This document shows, piece after piece, positions 16,278 to 25,497 of a stretch of 64,000 nucleotides of DNA. The stretch comes from Candidatus Babeliales bacterium (GTDB lineage: Bacteria; Babelota; Babeliae; Babelales; Chromulinivoraceae). Each line of letters starts with the position of its first letter. Position 1 is the stretch's first letter. The stretch is from assembly GCA_018062405.1 (NCBI GenBank), contig JAGOSF010000001.1, positions 186,001 through 250,000 of the forward strand, written 5' to 3'. Under the pieces are notes generated by a model, which worked only from the letters and a program-made list of their open reading frames with translations, searched no databases and was not told the origin of the DNA. Made by a program: the position numbers and the translations under genes.

Positions 16278-18989
16278 TTAAACTCTGCCGATTTTAATCA
16301 CTGCAAGCTTATCGCTTGATAGAATTTTTTTTACCGCAATTTTTACATCTTCCAGCGTAATATTTTTTAAAGCTGCAATTCGTTGCTCAAAATAATCATC
16401 TGATAAATTATATTTTTTCAAAAATAAAAATGTTGAAGCTTTACTTGTATTCGTTTCAAAATTAAGCGTACAAGAATTTATAATCGTTCTTCTTGCTTCA
16501 TCAAGTTCTTCTTGTGAAAAACTATCAATAGCTTCATCAAAAAGTTTAACGAATGCATCTTGAGCTTCTTGCGTTCTATCCTTCGAAACAATCGTACGTA
16601 TAGAAATCATACCTGGTTGCTCCGTTGCACCAGCAAGTAAAGATCCTCCAGTAGTATAAAACAGCCCACTTTGTTGTCGTAATTGAAACAAGCGAGTGTT
16701 CGCAAAACCCATAACACTGCCAGTGAGAACTTGATCAAATAAAAGAACTTTATCATAATCTTCATGCATGCGATCGATTGAAAGCCCTGTAAAAGCAAGA
16801 ACAACTTGATCTCTATTTGCGTATGTTACAAACTCTTCTTTTTCTAAAACAGTTAAAAATGGATACTCAATATCTTCAATAACAGGCCCTTGCCATTGAC
16901 CTATTGTTTTTTCTATCAAATCTTCGATATTACTATTTTCTAAGTTGCCGACAATCACACAATAGGCTTGTTGCGGCGTCATCATATTTCGATAAAAATC
17001 TCTACAATCTTCTACGGTAATTGCAGCAATGCCATCTTTGCTTCCTAATGGAATTTTACTATATGGATGGTTTTTATACACAATATCACGCGCTAATTTA
17101 TCACGAAACAAAGTTGGCGTATCCCAATATTGCTTGAGCTCAACTAAAGCTTTTTCTTTCATCTTTTCAAGCGTCACCTGCTCTAAAGTTGCTTGCGTTA
17201 ACATTTCAGTCATCAACGAAAGTGCTTTTTCTATATCTTGTTGTAAGCAAATGAGAGAAATAAATCCCGGTTGAACAGAACATGACATCCCAAAATTATC
17301 AAGCTCATCGTTAAAAAGTTTGCCTGGATAATTTTGAGTTCCTTCCACCATCATACTACTAACAACAAAACTCAAACCTTCTAAACCAGCAGGATCGTAC
17401 AAATGATTTGCTTTTAGTTCGATCTGTATTTCAACAAAATCAATTGCTTGATTATGAGACCAAATTAACTCCATGCCATTATCTAGTTTTTTGTTCTGTG
17501 CTCTTTGACCACGAAATTCTTTGTCTTTATTCAGCTCAACGGTATGAGCATAGCGCACAGGTTCAACAAGAGCGTCTCGCGGTTTTAAACCTAAGAAATA
17601 AGTATCTTCCTGATCTGATTTTTCTTGCAATTGTTGCAGCAGGTTTTCATATTCCTCAGGAATAGGTAAAATTCGACCTTGATGACAATGAACAGCTGTG
17701 CAATATTGTGCTGTAAAATTTTTTAATTTTTCAGTAAGTTGTTGAATCGAATCTTTTTTTCCATAATGCAACGTATAATAAGGATCTTTCATTGCAATAA
17801 ATGCATAGCCAATTTTAGAAGCTTGATCTCGGGAATTTTGTAAGATCTGTTGATATGAAAGCTGTGCAAATCGCTGCGCTCGTGCAACTTCTTTTTCAGT
17901 CAAGCCACCCTGCGCAATATCATCAATTTGCTCTTGAATATAACGAACAATCAGATCTATATCTTGCTGTAATTTTGGGTTAAAATCAATCCAAAATAAT
18001 GTATGTTCAAAATAACTTAGAACAATTGCATTTACCTTAGTTACCAACTGCAATTCGTCAACCAGCAATCTATGAAGTCGTGATCCTTTTCCTTCTGTAA
18101 GAAGATCTGCTAATACTACTGCCTCAAATCGATTTCCTGTTACAAAACCTGGAGCTTTATATACCATAGAACATGCTGGTTGAGCAACTTTGCGGTACAA
18201 TGATATAATCTTTGTTTTCACATCTTCATTTTCATAAAATGATGCTTCGTTCCAGCCACACCCTGCAGGAATTACTTCAAATTCTTTTTTTATTTTTTCA
18301 TAAACTTCTGCTGGATTAACATCACCAACAATAATCATTGCTGCGTTGTCTGGTGTATAATATTTTTTATAAAAAGCTTCTAAGGCATCTCGAGAAACAG
18401 ACCATAGATCTTGCTTATACCCTATGAGTGGATAATGATACGGATGCGACTCAAACAAATTTGTAACCATTTCAAACCACATAGATCGAGCATAATTATC
18501 ACGAAACATCTTAAGCTCTTGAATGACCGCTTTCATTTCAGAATTTAAATGCTCTTGCTTAAACGTACAGTTTTGCATGCAATCTGCCATAATTGGTAAG
18601 GCCTTATCCCAATTTACAACAGGAAGGTCAAACAAGTATGCCGTCCAGTCACGTGCCGTAAAAGCATTGCAATATCCAGACAATTTACTTGTCACGGCAG
18701 CAATGTCAGACTCTGACAACATTGCAGTTCCTTTAAAAATCATATGTTCAATTAAATGAGCAATGCCTCTTTCCCCATCTTTTTCATGCTTTGAACCAAC
18801 GTTGTACCACAATTGAATCGAAACAATTGAGGCATCTTGCTTAGGACAGACAATAATTTTTAAACCATTTTCTAAAGTAAAAACATTGATCTTGTCACTT
18901 GAGACAAGGTTATTATCAATAAGATCAACGCTTGAAAATAAAGACTGTCCTAGGAAAAAAAATAAAAGAGCTAAAAAATTTTTTTTCAT
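16278..18989 (-). CDS. M16 family zinc metallopeptidase, paralogue 5 (first of the operon)
   Basis: I chose the ATG at 18989, which opens with MKKNFLALLFFFLG, a clear signal peptide, after an AAGG element. An in-frame ATG at 19043 would place 18 polar residues ahead of it. The product is 903 residues, with the zinc motif H78-L-I-E81-H82 and the intact distal Glu segment. It is the nearest relative of paralogue 3 over nearly its full length. As the first gene of the array it is divergent from the comEC-like gene at 19087, so the operon promoter should lie in 18990-19086. I could not single out one promoter there with confidence. Confidence 0.92.
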   Translation of the reverse strand: MKKNFLALLFFFLGQSLFSSVDLIDNNLVSSDKINVFTLENGLKIIVCPKQDASIVSIQLWYNVGSKHEKDGERGIAHLIEHMIFKGTAMLSESDIAAVTSKLSGYCNAFTARDWTAYLFDLPVVNWDKALPIMADCMQNCTFKQEHLNSEMKAVIQELKMFRDNYARSMWFEMVTNLFESHPYHYPLIGYKQDLWSVSRDALEAFYKKYYTPDNAAMIIVGDVNPAEVYEKIKKEFEVIPAGCGWNEASFYENEDVKTKIISLYRKVAQPACSMVYKAPGFVTGNRFEAVVLADLLTEGKGSRLHRLLVDELQLVTKVNAIVLSYFEHTLFWIDFNPKLQQDIDLIVRYIQEQIDDIAQGGLTEKEVARAQRFAQLSYQQILQNSRDQASKIGYAFIAMKDPYYTLHYGKKDSIQQLTEKLKNFTAQYCTAVHCHQGRILPIPEEYENLLQQLQEKSDQEDTYFLGLKPRDALVEPVRYAHTVELNKDKEFRGQRAQNKKLDNGMELIWSHNQAIDFVEIQIELKANHLYDPAGLEGLSFVVSSMMVEGTQNYPGKLFNDELDNFGMSCSVQPGFISLICLQQDIEKALSLMTEMLTQATLEQVTLEKMKEKALVELKQYWDTPTLFRDKLARDIVYKNHPYSKIPLGSKDGIAAITVEDCRDFYRNMMTPQQAYCVIVGNLENSNIEDLIEKTIGQWQGPVIEDIEYPFLTVLEKEEFVTYANRDQVVLAFTGLSIDRMHEDYDKVLLFDQVLTGSVMGFANTRLFQLRQQSGLFYTTGGSLLAGATEQPGMISIRTIVSKDRTQEAQDAFVKLFDEAIDSFSQEELDEARRTIINSCTLNFETNTSKASTFLFLKKYNLSDDYFEQRIAALKNITLEDVKIAVKKILSSDKLAVIKIGRV

Positions 18990-19086
18990 ACAAATACCTT
19001 TTTTGTGTATACTAAAAAAACAGACCTTACGATTGCTTTTCATGGTATACTAATCATAAATAAATACAATTCTCAGCAGATAAATT

Positions 19087-20181
19087 ATGATGCAACTTAC
19101 CTTTAACACAAAGCATCTTCTCATCATGGTTATCGCATTTATATGTGGAATTTGCTGGACACCTTTTCCAACCTGGAGCCTAACCGCACTTGGAGCTATT
19201 TTTTACATAGGCCATCAAGAAAAAGGTCAACAACTTCTTATTCTCAGTATTTTTTGTTTGTTTTTTTTTGGAACAACTCGGTATCACCAAAACAGAGAGC
19301 TATTTTTTTCCAATAGCAACCTCCTTGAAAAAATTTGTAATGCAACAGGCGTTGTTCAAGAAATTCTACCCCGACTTGATGAACAAGAAGATATTTGCAT
19401 TGTTATCAAATTATCAAAATTAGAGATTGGCGAAAAAGAATATTTCATTAACAAAAAGGTATATCTATTTGTTCCTTTTTACACAAAAGTTTGGATTAAA
19501 CCTCATCAAAAAATAGTGCTGAAAAATATTATCTTCAAGCATCCTATTTCAACCTCGTATCAAGAATATTTAATTCGAGAAAAAATTTGGGCAACAGCTC
19601 ATCAAAAATGGCTTTCTTATAGTACAATTGAAAAACCAAGTTTATTTATGCAACAAATGGACGAACTTTATAACATTTCTTTTCAAAAAGCAGGACTAAC
19701 TTTATCACAACTAACTCACACACTCTATCTTTCAATATTTTGTGGAAAAAAATTTAAATCTCAGACAACAACCGAAATCAAACGATTGTTTCAGTATTGG
19801 GGAATTTCGCACCACCTTGCCCGGTCTGGATTACATCTTATTATTTTAATTGGTCTTTTATTATTTTTATTATCATTCATTCCTTGTTCTTCTTCTAAAA
19901 AGCAATGGTTTGTGATGACGCTGCTTTCTTTTTACTATATAACAACATACCCTTCTGTTGCCTTTATGCGGGCTTTTTATATGTATATTTTCTACACCTT
20001 GTGCAAACAGCTTCACATTCCAAGCAATCCGCTTCACATTTTACTCATCACCACACTGTTTATTTTAACGCTTAATCCTCACCATCTTTTTTTCCTAGAT
20101 TTTCAATTAAGCTTTAGTATCACAGCTCTCATTCTTTGGTTTTTTCAAACGGCTCAAAATAGAAAAACTATTGCTTCTTAA
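19087..20181 (+). CDS. comEC: ComEC/Rec2-like competence membrane protein, short form
   Basis: ComEC forms the inner-membrane channel for single-stranded DNA in natural transformation. This 364-residue protein has N-terminal hydrophobic helices, a soluble segment (about 85-150, the usual OB-like DUF4131 position), and then the Competence domain. That domain shows HHLARSGLHL (family pattern H-x-L-A-x-S-G-L-H), a PSVAFMRA segment with the conserved Arg, and FQLSFSIT near the end. It stops where many family members continue into more helices and a metallo-beta-lactamase-like domain, so it is a minimal or truncated form. It is plus-strand but C-rich, consistent with lying left of the proposed origin. 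The family call is good; transport activity is uncertain. Confidence 0.75.
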   Translation: MMQLTFNTKHLLIMVIAFICGICWTPFPTWSLTALGAIFYIGHQEKGQQLLILSIFCLFFFGTTRYHQNRELFFSNSNLLEKICNATGVVQEILPRLDEQEDICIVIKLSKLEIGEKEYFINKKVYLFVPFYTKVWIKPHQKIVLKNIIFKHPISTSYQEYLIREKIWATAHQKWLSYSTIEKPSLFMQQMDELYNISFQKAGLTLSQLTHTLYLSIFCGKKFKSQTTTEIKRLFQYWGISHHLARSGLHLIILIGLLLFLLSFIPCSSSKKQWFVMTLLSFYYITTYPSVAFMRAFYMYIFYTLCKQLHIPSNPLHILLITTLFILTLNPHHLFFLDFQLSFSITALILWFFQTAQNRKTIAS

Positions 20182-20258
20182 TCGCACCTTTTTTTATGGT
20201 GGAGTCAAAATTAAGTGATTCCAAATTCATATAAAGACGAAATTTAAGGAGCGTTGTT

Positions 20259-21785
20259 ATGCATTCAACAAAAAATTTTTTCATAAAAAAACAGGCTCGT
20301 CACATGAGCCTTCTATTCTTTTTTTTAATGACCTGCAATTTTGCAACAGCTGAAGAATCTGTTTTAATTTCACAAACAGAATATCACAATTTAATAGCAG
20401 AAGCCGACAATGACATTTTGACATCAGAGGAAGAACTCCTTGAAATGTATAGGGTTAATATAAAAAAACCCACAACATTGGTTGTCTACATAGCAGCAGA
20501 CAATGACCTGCACCCGTTTGCATGGAAAAATATCAAACAAATGGAAGCTATTGGATCAAACGAAAATATTAACATCATTGTTCAAATTAATACTCCTGGT
20601 TATTTCAACCCAACGAAACGATACATTATTAAAAACGGTAAACGACTCTTAGTTCCAGCAGAAGGCCAAGCTCCTACACAAAAACTTAATAGCGGTAACC
20701 CGCAAACACTTATCGATTGTGTTGCGTGGGCAATGAAATATTACCCTGCAGATAACTTAGTTCTTAATCTTTGGAATCATGGTGCAGGCGTTTACGACCC
20801 AGGAACTTCAGCAGACTATTACCTTCAAGATGTAAAACTTGTCAGCCCTTTTGATCTTTTCCGCTTTGACCCAACAACAAATATGATATACCTGGATCGT
20901 TCGGTAGAATATATCATCAGCCCTGAATTAATAACAGAAAACACGCCAAATTACTTTGATAATGACAATCAAAAATACAATGGACGAGGTATTTGCTTTG
21001 ACGAAACTTTTAAAAGTTTTTTAACCAATCAAGATTTAAAATTTGCGCTCAGCGAAATACAAACAAAAGTTCTTCAGGGTAAAAAAATTGGGGTTGTATG
21101 GTTTGATGCGTGCTTAATGGCGATGATAGAAATAGCAGACATCTGTAAAGAACATGCTTCTTACCTTGTAGCTTCGCAAGAAGTAGAATATGCATCAGGG
21201 TCAAATTATGAACTGGTCTTAAGCCCTTTCGTTAACAGATCTCTTACACCTCGAGAAATTGCATGTCATATTGTTAATTCATACGAAAAAGCATACCAAC
21301 AAATTACCAGGGATTTCACACAATCAGCTACAGACCTTTCTCTTGTCGGACAGCTTGAATCTAATATCAATCTTGTTGCCGCGCAACTTTTACTGGCTTT
21401 GCAATCCCAAAAAAATAACTCTGTCGTAAAATTATTGCAAAAATGTAAGTCTCGCCAGCTTTGCATTTGCTTCCAAGAGCCTTCTTTTATCGATGCTCGA
21501 AATTTCTACATGAACCTACAAGCAAATCTTAATGATATCAGCCTGATAAACCCTACAACAGAAAATACGATAAAATACGCTTTAACAAGGTTACTCGACC
21601 AAGGAATTGGCTTTATTAACGCGGCAGTAATTGCAAACAAAACCGGAATCAACCTACAAAGAGCTGGCGGTCTTTCGATCTATTTTCCAGAGCGCGGAAT
21701 GTTTAATTCATACCCAAAATGCAGCTTTGCAAAAACAAATAATTGGAGCACAATGCTTTCACAGTACCTACTTTTAAAAAAATAA
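20259..21785 (+). CDS. exported clostripain-family (C11) cysteine peptidase
   Basis: The 508-residue protein starts after AAGGAGCG and has a signal peptide ending near ATAEE (residues about 1-32). The peptidase domain begins with TTLVVYIAADNDL. It has the catalytic His in NLWNHGAG and the catalytic Cys in VWFDACLMAM, preceded by GRGICFDE; this is the C11 (clan CD) arrangement. Such enzymes cleave after basic residues and often mature by self-cleavage. An insertion between the His and Cys motifs (PNYFDNDNQKYNG region) may hold the processing site. The gene stands alone just left of the DnaA box arrays. Together with the M16 array it suggests a heavy investment in exported proteolysis. Confidence 0.85.
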   Translation: MHSTKNFFIKKQARHMSLLFFFLMTCNFATAEESVLISQTEYHNLIAEADNDILTSEEELLEMYRVNIKKPTTLVVYIAADNDLHPFAWKNIKQMEAIGSNENINIIVQINTPGYFNPTKRYIIKNGKRLLVPAEGQAPTQKLNSGNPQTLIDCVAWAMKYYPADNLVLNLWNHGAGVYDPGTSADYYLQDVKLVSPFDLFRFDPTTNMIYLDRSVEYIISPELITENTPNYFDNDNQKYNGRGICFDETFKSFLTNQDLKFALSEIQTKVLQGKKIGVVWFDACLMAMIEIADICKEHASYLVASQEVEYASGSNYELVLSPFVNRSLTPREIACHIVNSYEKAYQQITRDFTQSATDLSLVGQLESNINLVAAQLLLALQSQKNNSVVKLLQKCKSRQLCICFQEPSFIDARNFYMNLQANLNDISLINPTTENTIKYALTRLLDQGIGFINAAVIANKTGINLQRAGGLSIYFPERGMFNSYPKCSFAKTNNWSTMLSQYLLLKK

Positions 21786-21835
21786 CTTTCAGATTGAAAT
21801 TCAAAAAAACAACACCACGACAAACTGAATTAAAA

Positions 21836-21877
21836 TGTGGATAACTGGTGGATAACTGGTGGATAACTGGTGGATAA
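21836..21877 (-). repeat. left DnaA box array, four boxes at 11-bp steps
   Basis: Four nonamers read on the minus strand lie at 21836-21844 (perfect TTATCCACA), 21847-21855, 21858-21866 and 21869-21877 (TTATCCACC, one mismatch each). They start exactly 11 bases apart, about one helical turn, so bound DnaA monomers would face the same side. Confidence 0.8.
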
Positions 21878-21976
21878 CTCGAGCACCCCTCTGGAATAAT
21901 GGCTCTCAGAGCCAATTATAAAGCAATGGATACCGAAATCATCGACCAGATCAATATATACAGATGGTCCAAAAAG

Positions 21977-22020
21977 TTATCCACATAGTTATCCACATAG
22001 TTATCCACCAGTTATCCACA
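21977..22020 (+). repeat. right DnaA box array, four boxes
   Basis: Plus-strand nonamers lie at 21977-21985, 21989-21997 and 22012-22020 (perfect TTATCCACA) and at 22001-22009 (TTATCCACC). Start-to-start steps are 12, 12 and 11 bases. The array faces the left array, so the locus is roughly palindromic at the level of box direction. Confidence 0.8.
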
Positions 22021-22260
22021 TCACGTCAATTCTTCATAATGCTTATCTAGAGGCACTTATCAATCAATAAAAAAAAGTTATCCCCCAAAAATACGCTATC
22101 TATTACTATTATTCTTTTATATATTTATATAATACAAATAAGAACCTATAAAAAATAAAATAAACTAATCCGTAGGGAAATTTTCTTTTTTTCCTTTTTT
22201 CTGGTATCTTATAAATACACTCATTACTATATTATTAATTTTGTAAGAAATATTTAAATT

Positions 22261-23346
22261 ATGTTACATAACGTAATATCCGAGCTTGTTGATGAAAAAG
22301 GTTTAAAAAAATCAGATCTCAACGAGATTATTAAAGAAGGCATCTTAGCTGCGTATTTGAAAAAATACCCAGAAGCTATTTTGCGTATAGATTTTGATAG
22401 AGCAGGTACAGTCAACGTTGAAATTGAAAAAATCATTGTTTCTGAGCCTGAAGATGAACTTACTCAAATCAGCATTCGTAAAGCTCGCTTTATAAAAAAA
22501 GGCGCACAACTTGACGAAACTCTATGGATGCCGTTTGATGGCACTATAGGACGAGTTGAGATTTTAAAGGCAAAACAAGTTATTGCATCAAGAATTAGAG
22601 ACGTAGAAGCTATTAATGTTTATAACGAGTTTATCGATAAACAGGGCACAATTATTCATGGCACAGTTCACAAATGTGAAAACAGTGGCACAACAATTAT
22701 GCTTCGTGACACTATGGCTTTCTTACCTCGTTCATTATCGATCCCTGGGGAGCGACTTGTTGCTGGGCGTCCAGTAAAAGCTTTACTTAAAGATGTTTTC
22801 TCAGACTATAGAACTGGCGGACAGCTTATTTTAGATCGTTCATCTGGTGATTTCTTAATTAAATTGCTGGAACTTGAGATCCCTGAAATCTATGACAAGC
22901 TTATAGAAATTAAAGGCGTTGCAAGAAAAGCTGGCTATAAATCAAAAATTATTGTTGCTTCTCACGATGTAAACATTGATCCAGTTGGAACATGTGTTGG
23001 TGTCGGCGGTGGTCGTATTAAGCCTATTCTTAAAGAGCTTTGTAATGAAAAAATCGACGTCATTTCGTGGGTTAATTCAAAAGAAGAGCTTGTTAAAAAT
23101 GCGCTGAGACCTGCAGAAGTTAACAAAGTAGAAATTGTTGACAAAGAGGCGACTGTTTGGTTGAGTGAAGATCAACGAGCATTTGCAATTGGAAAAATGG
23201 GGCAGAATATTAGCCTTGCGGCAGAGTTACTTGATGTAAACATTCACTTAATGTCATCTGGTGGGTCTTCAAAAGAAGAATCAGCTACTTTTGGTAATGC
23301 TGACGCAGGCATCGATTATGATGTCGAAAATAATGACAATAACTAG
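22261..23346 (+). CDS. nusA: transcription termination/antitermination factor NusA
   Basis: NusA binds RNA polymerase and nascent RNA and modulates pausing, termination and antitermination. The 361-residue protein has the N-terminal polymerase-binding domain (about 1-120), an S1-like domain (about 125-200, with LPRSLSIPGERLVAGRPVKA), and two KH domains. The KH part shows DPVGTCVGVGGGRIKPI and, near the end, AIGKMGQNISLAAEL. There are no C-terminal acidic repeats, as in most non-proteobacterial forms. It is followed 17 bases later by infB, the common nusA-infB order, although rimP and ylxR are absent. It is the first gene rightward of the proposed origin. Confidence 0.93.
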   Translation: MLHNVISELVDEKGLKKSDLNEIIKEGILAAYLKKYPEAILRIDFDRAGTVNVEIEKIIVSEPEDELTQISIRKARFIKKGAQLDETLWMPFDGTIGRVEILKAKQVIASRIRDVEAINVYNEFIDKQGTIIHGTVHKCENSGTTIMLRDTMAFLPRSLSIPGERLVAGRPVKALLKDVFSDYRTGGQLILDRSSGDFLIKLLELEIPEIYDKLIEIKGVARKAGYKSKIIVASHDVNIDPVGTCVGVGGGRIKPILKELCNEKIDVISWVNSKEELVKNALRPAEVNKVEIVDKEATVWLSEDQRAFAIGKMGQNISLAAELLDVNIHLMSSGGSSKEESATFGNADAGIDYDVENNDNN

Positions 23347-23363
23347 CGCTAGTAGGGTTTTGA

Positions 23364-25250
23364 ATGCATATATATGAGTTTTCGAAAAAGTTTGATGTCG
23401 CTGTAAAAGATATTATTGATTTGCTCAAGGAGCGAGGTGTCCGTCGTGCGGATGCAGAATTCATGCTGTCCGAATCTCATATTTCATTTTTGAAAAAAAG
23501 ATTGCATGTCGGAGTTATTAAAGAAACTGTCGCTACAGTTGTGCAAGTTAATGTTAATATTGTTGATAAAGAAATTTCGCTTGGAGAGCTTGCTCAAAAA
23601 TTAGGTAGACCTGCAAGTGAAGTTATTGTTTTGTTATTAAAACGTGGGATCGTTGCAAACATTAACAAGTTGCTATCAAAAGATGTTGTAGCTCTTGTTG
23701 CCCAAGAATATGGTGCAACAATGGTTGAAGACGTTAAAGATGTAACAAATAAAGGTAGTGTTGTAAAAGAATCTCTTGAAAAAGAAAATGTTGCTCAAGA
23801 AAAACGCGATCCAGTTGTGGTTATAGTTGGACACGTTGATCATGGAAAAACTACATTGCTTGATTATATTCGCAAATCAAAAGTAGCATCAGGAGAAGCT
23901 GGTGGAATAACTCAGCATCTTGGAGCTTATAGTGTTGCAACAAAAAATGGCAATGTTGTGTTTTTGGATACTCCAGGACACGAAGCGTTTTCTGTTATGC
24001 GTGAGCGTGGCGTAAGCGTTGCCGATGTTGTAGCGCTTGTTGTTGCAGCAGATGATGGCGTAAAGCCACAAACAGTAGAATGTATTAAAGCTGCGCAAGC
24101 GCTGAAAGCTTCAATTGTTGTTGTAATTAACAAAGTAGACAAGGTAGATCAAGCTCGAATTGACGTTGTTAAAAGAGAATTATCAGTTTATGGACTTTTA
24201 TCTGATGAGTGGGGCGGACAAACTCCTTATGCTCTTATTTCTGCTAAAACAGGTGCTGGCGTTCATGAACTTTTAGATTTGTTAGCTTTACAAGCTGATA
24301 TGCTTGATTTAGTTACCAATTTAACAGTTGCAGCTCGAGGATATGTTCTTGAGTCAAGAGTTCAAAAGGGACGTGGGTCTGTAGCATCATTGTTATTACA
24401 TTGCGGTGTTGTAAAAGTCGGTGATTTTTTCATCTGTGGAAAAGTTGACGGCAAAATTAATTCAATCGTTGATGGTGCCGGAAACAGCTTACAATCAGTT
24501 GGACCATCTCACCCAGTTTTGGTTTCTGGTTTTTCAGATCTTCCAAGAGCTGGTGATTTGCTACAGGTTGTTACTCAAAAAGACATGAAAAAACATCAAG
24601 AAGCTGTTATTCGCGCTGTTGAAAGCAAACAAATGTATGACACTTCACATGCAGCAATCAATGTTATTGTGAAGGTTGGGTCATTTTCATCAAAAGATGC
24701 AGTTGTCTCTTCACTTGAAGCGATCTATGTTAAAAGAGCCCTGCCTATTCGCGTTGTCTTTGCAGGTGTTGGTGATATTACTGAAAGTGATATTCAGTTT
24801 GCAGAACAAACGAATGCGATCATTTATGGTCTTGATGTAAAATTAGATAGAAATGTAGCAGCTTTAAAAACTGAGGTACCAGTCAAAATTTATAACATTA
24901 TTTATAAATTAATTGATGATGCTCAAGAAGCTGTATTAAAAACAAAACGTATTGAGTATTTTGATACTGAACTTGGCAAGGCAAAAGTGAAAGCAGTCTT
25001 TAGAGTTAACTCTTCGACAATTGCTGGTGCTGGAGTTTCTCATGGTTCATTGAGAAAAGGTCAATTCTTAGCTATCTTTAGAAATGGTAAAAAAATTGGC
25101 GAAGGCGTTATTAAAAGTCTTCAAAAAGAAAAGCGTGCCGTTGATATTGTTCAAGAAGGTTTTGATTGTGCTTTTAGAGTTGATTCTTTCGAAGGCTGGA
25201 AGCTTGGCGACGATGTTGTTTGCTTTAGCAGAGAAGAAAAGAAAGATTAA
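23364..25250 (+). CDS. infB: translation initiation factor IF-2
   Basis: IF-2 is the GTPase that delivers initiator tRNA to the 30S subunit and promotes subunit joining. The 628-residue protein has two short IF2-N-like helical domains (about 1-50 and 65-120) and a G domain with GHVDHGKT at 156-163, GITQHLGAY (switch), [13 protein letters not shown] and SAKTGAG. Domains II, III and IV follow. It is short compared with E. coli IF-2 because the long N-terminal extension is missing, which is common in small genomes. It is co-oriented with nusA and closed by an intrinsic terminator at 25303-25329. Confidence 0.95.
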   Translation: MHIYEFSKKFDVAVKDIIDLLKERGVRRADAEFMLSESHISFLKKRLHVGVIKETVATVVQVNVNIVDKEISLGELAQKLGRPASEVIVLLLKRGIVANINKLLSKDVVALVAQEYGATMVEDVKDVTNKGSVVKESLEKENVAQEKRDPVVVIVGHVDHGKTTLLDYIRKSKVASGEAGGITQHLGAYSVATKNGNVVFLDTPGHEAFSVMRERGVSVADVVALVVAADDGVKPQTVECIKAAQALKASIVVVINKVDKVDQARIDVVKRELSVYGLLSDEWGGQTPYALISAKTGAGVHELLDLLALQADMLDLVTNLTVAARGYVLESRVQKGRGSVASLLLHCGVVKVGDFFICGKVDGKINSIVDGAGNSLQSVGPSHPVLVSGFSDLPRAGDLLQVVTQKDMKKHQEAVIRAVESKQMYDTSHAAINVIVKVGSFSSKDAVVSSLEAIYVKRALPIRVVFAGVGDITESDIQFAEQTNAIIYGLDVKLDRNVAALKTEVPVKIYNIIYKLIDDAQEAVLKTKRIEYFDTELGKAKVKAVFRVNSSTIAGAGVSHGSLRKGQFLAIFRNGKKIGEGVIKSLQKEKRAVDIVQEGFDCAFRVDSFEGWKLGDDVVCFSREEKKD

Positions 25251-25302
25251 ATTTTGTTGCGCTGTTTGATTTCTTGTTGCACAAAATATAAAAATGTACT
25301 TA

Positions 25303-25329
25303 AAAACCCCTCCCAGAGAGGGGTTTTTT
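25303..25329 (+). terminator. intrinsic terminator after infB
   Basis: A perfect 10-bp stem (25303-25312 with 25318-25327), with GC-rich CCCCTC/GAGGGG, a 5-base loop and a run of six T, lies 53 bases after the infB stop. Confidence 0.9.
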
Positions 25330-25461
25330 GTTTGTTGCAATATTTTAATGTTTGAATGTTTTTACATTTCTTACAATCTTTATAAATTATTACTTAGATC
25401 TCTTGCTATAAAATATTTGAGAAAATATTTAGGTAGTATGGTTTGAGAACTGCTTATTAAC

Positions 25462-25492
25462 AAAATGGAACTTTCATTGAAAGTTCCATTTT
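25462..25492. terminator. hairpin terminator between infB and nfo
   Basis: A perfect 13-bp inverted repeat (25462-25474 and 25480-25492) has a 5-base loop. A strong T-run follows on the plus strand and a weaker one on the minus strand. It lies immediately downstream of the nfo stop and probably terminates nfo and any residual rightward transcription. Confidence 0.75.
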
Positions 25493-25497
25493 GTTTT

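Larger units (their letters stand above)
21834..22260. other. candidate chromosomal replication origin (oriC)
   Basis: The 475-base gap between the C11 peptidase and nusA holds two arrays of four DnaA boxes in opposite orientation separated by about 100 bases. It continues into a strongly AT-rich stretch (about 22060-22260) suitable as an unwinding element. Base composition supports an origin. Left of it the plus strand is C-rich even in plus-strand genes: in the 60 bases from 20041 I count 17 C and 3 G. Right of it the plus strand is G-rich even inside minus-strand genes: in the 60 bases from 43081, 15 G and 5 C. No dnaA, dnaN or gidA gene is adjacent, which is unusual but known in reduced genomes. 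Confidence 0.7.

Noticed and set aside
5249..18989. Five M16 copies as an assembly artefact
   Set aside because: The copies differ substantially in their central regions and each has its own start, stop and spacer, so simple duplication by misassembly is unlikely.
21836..22020. Repeats looking like a short CRISPR array
   Set aside because: The unit is 9-12 bases with no unique spacers, and it matches the DnaA box consensus; no cas genes are nearby.
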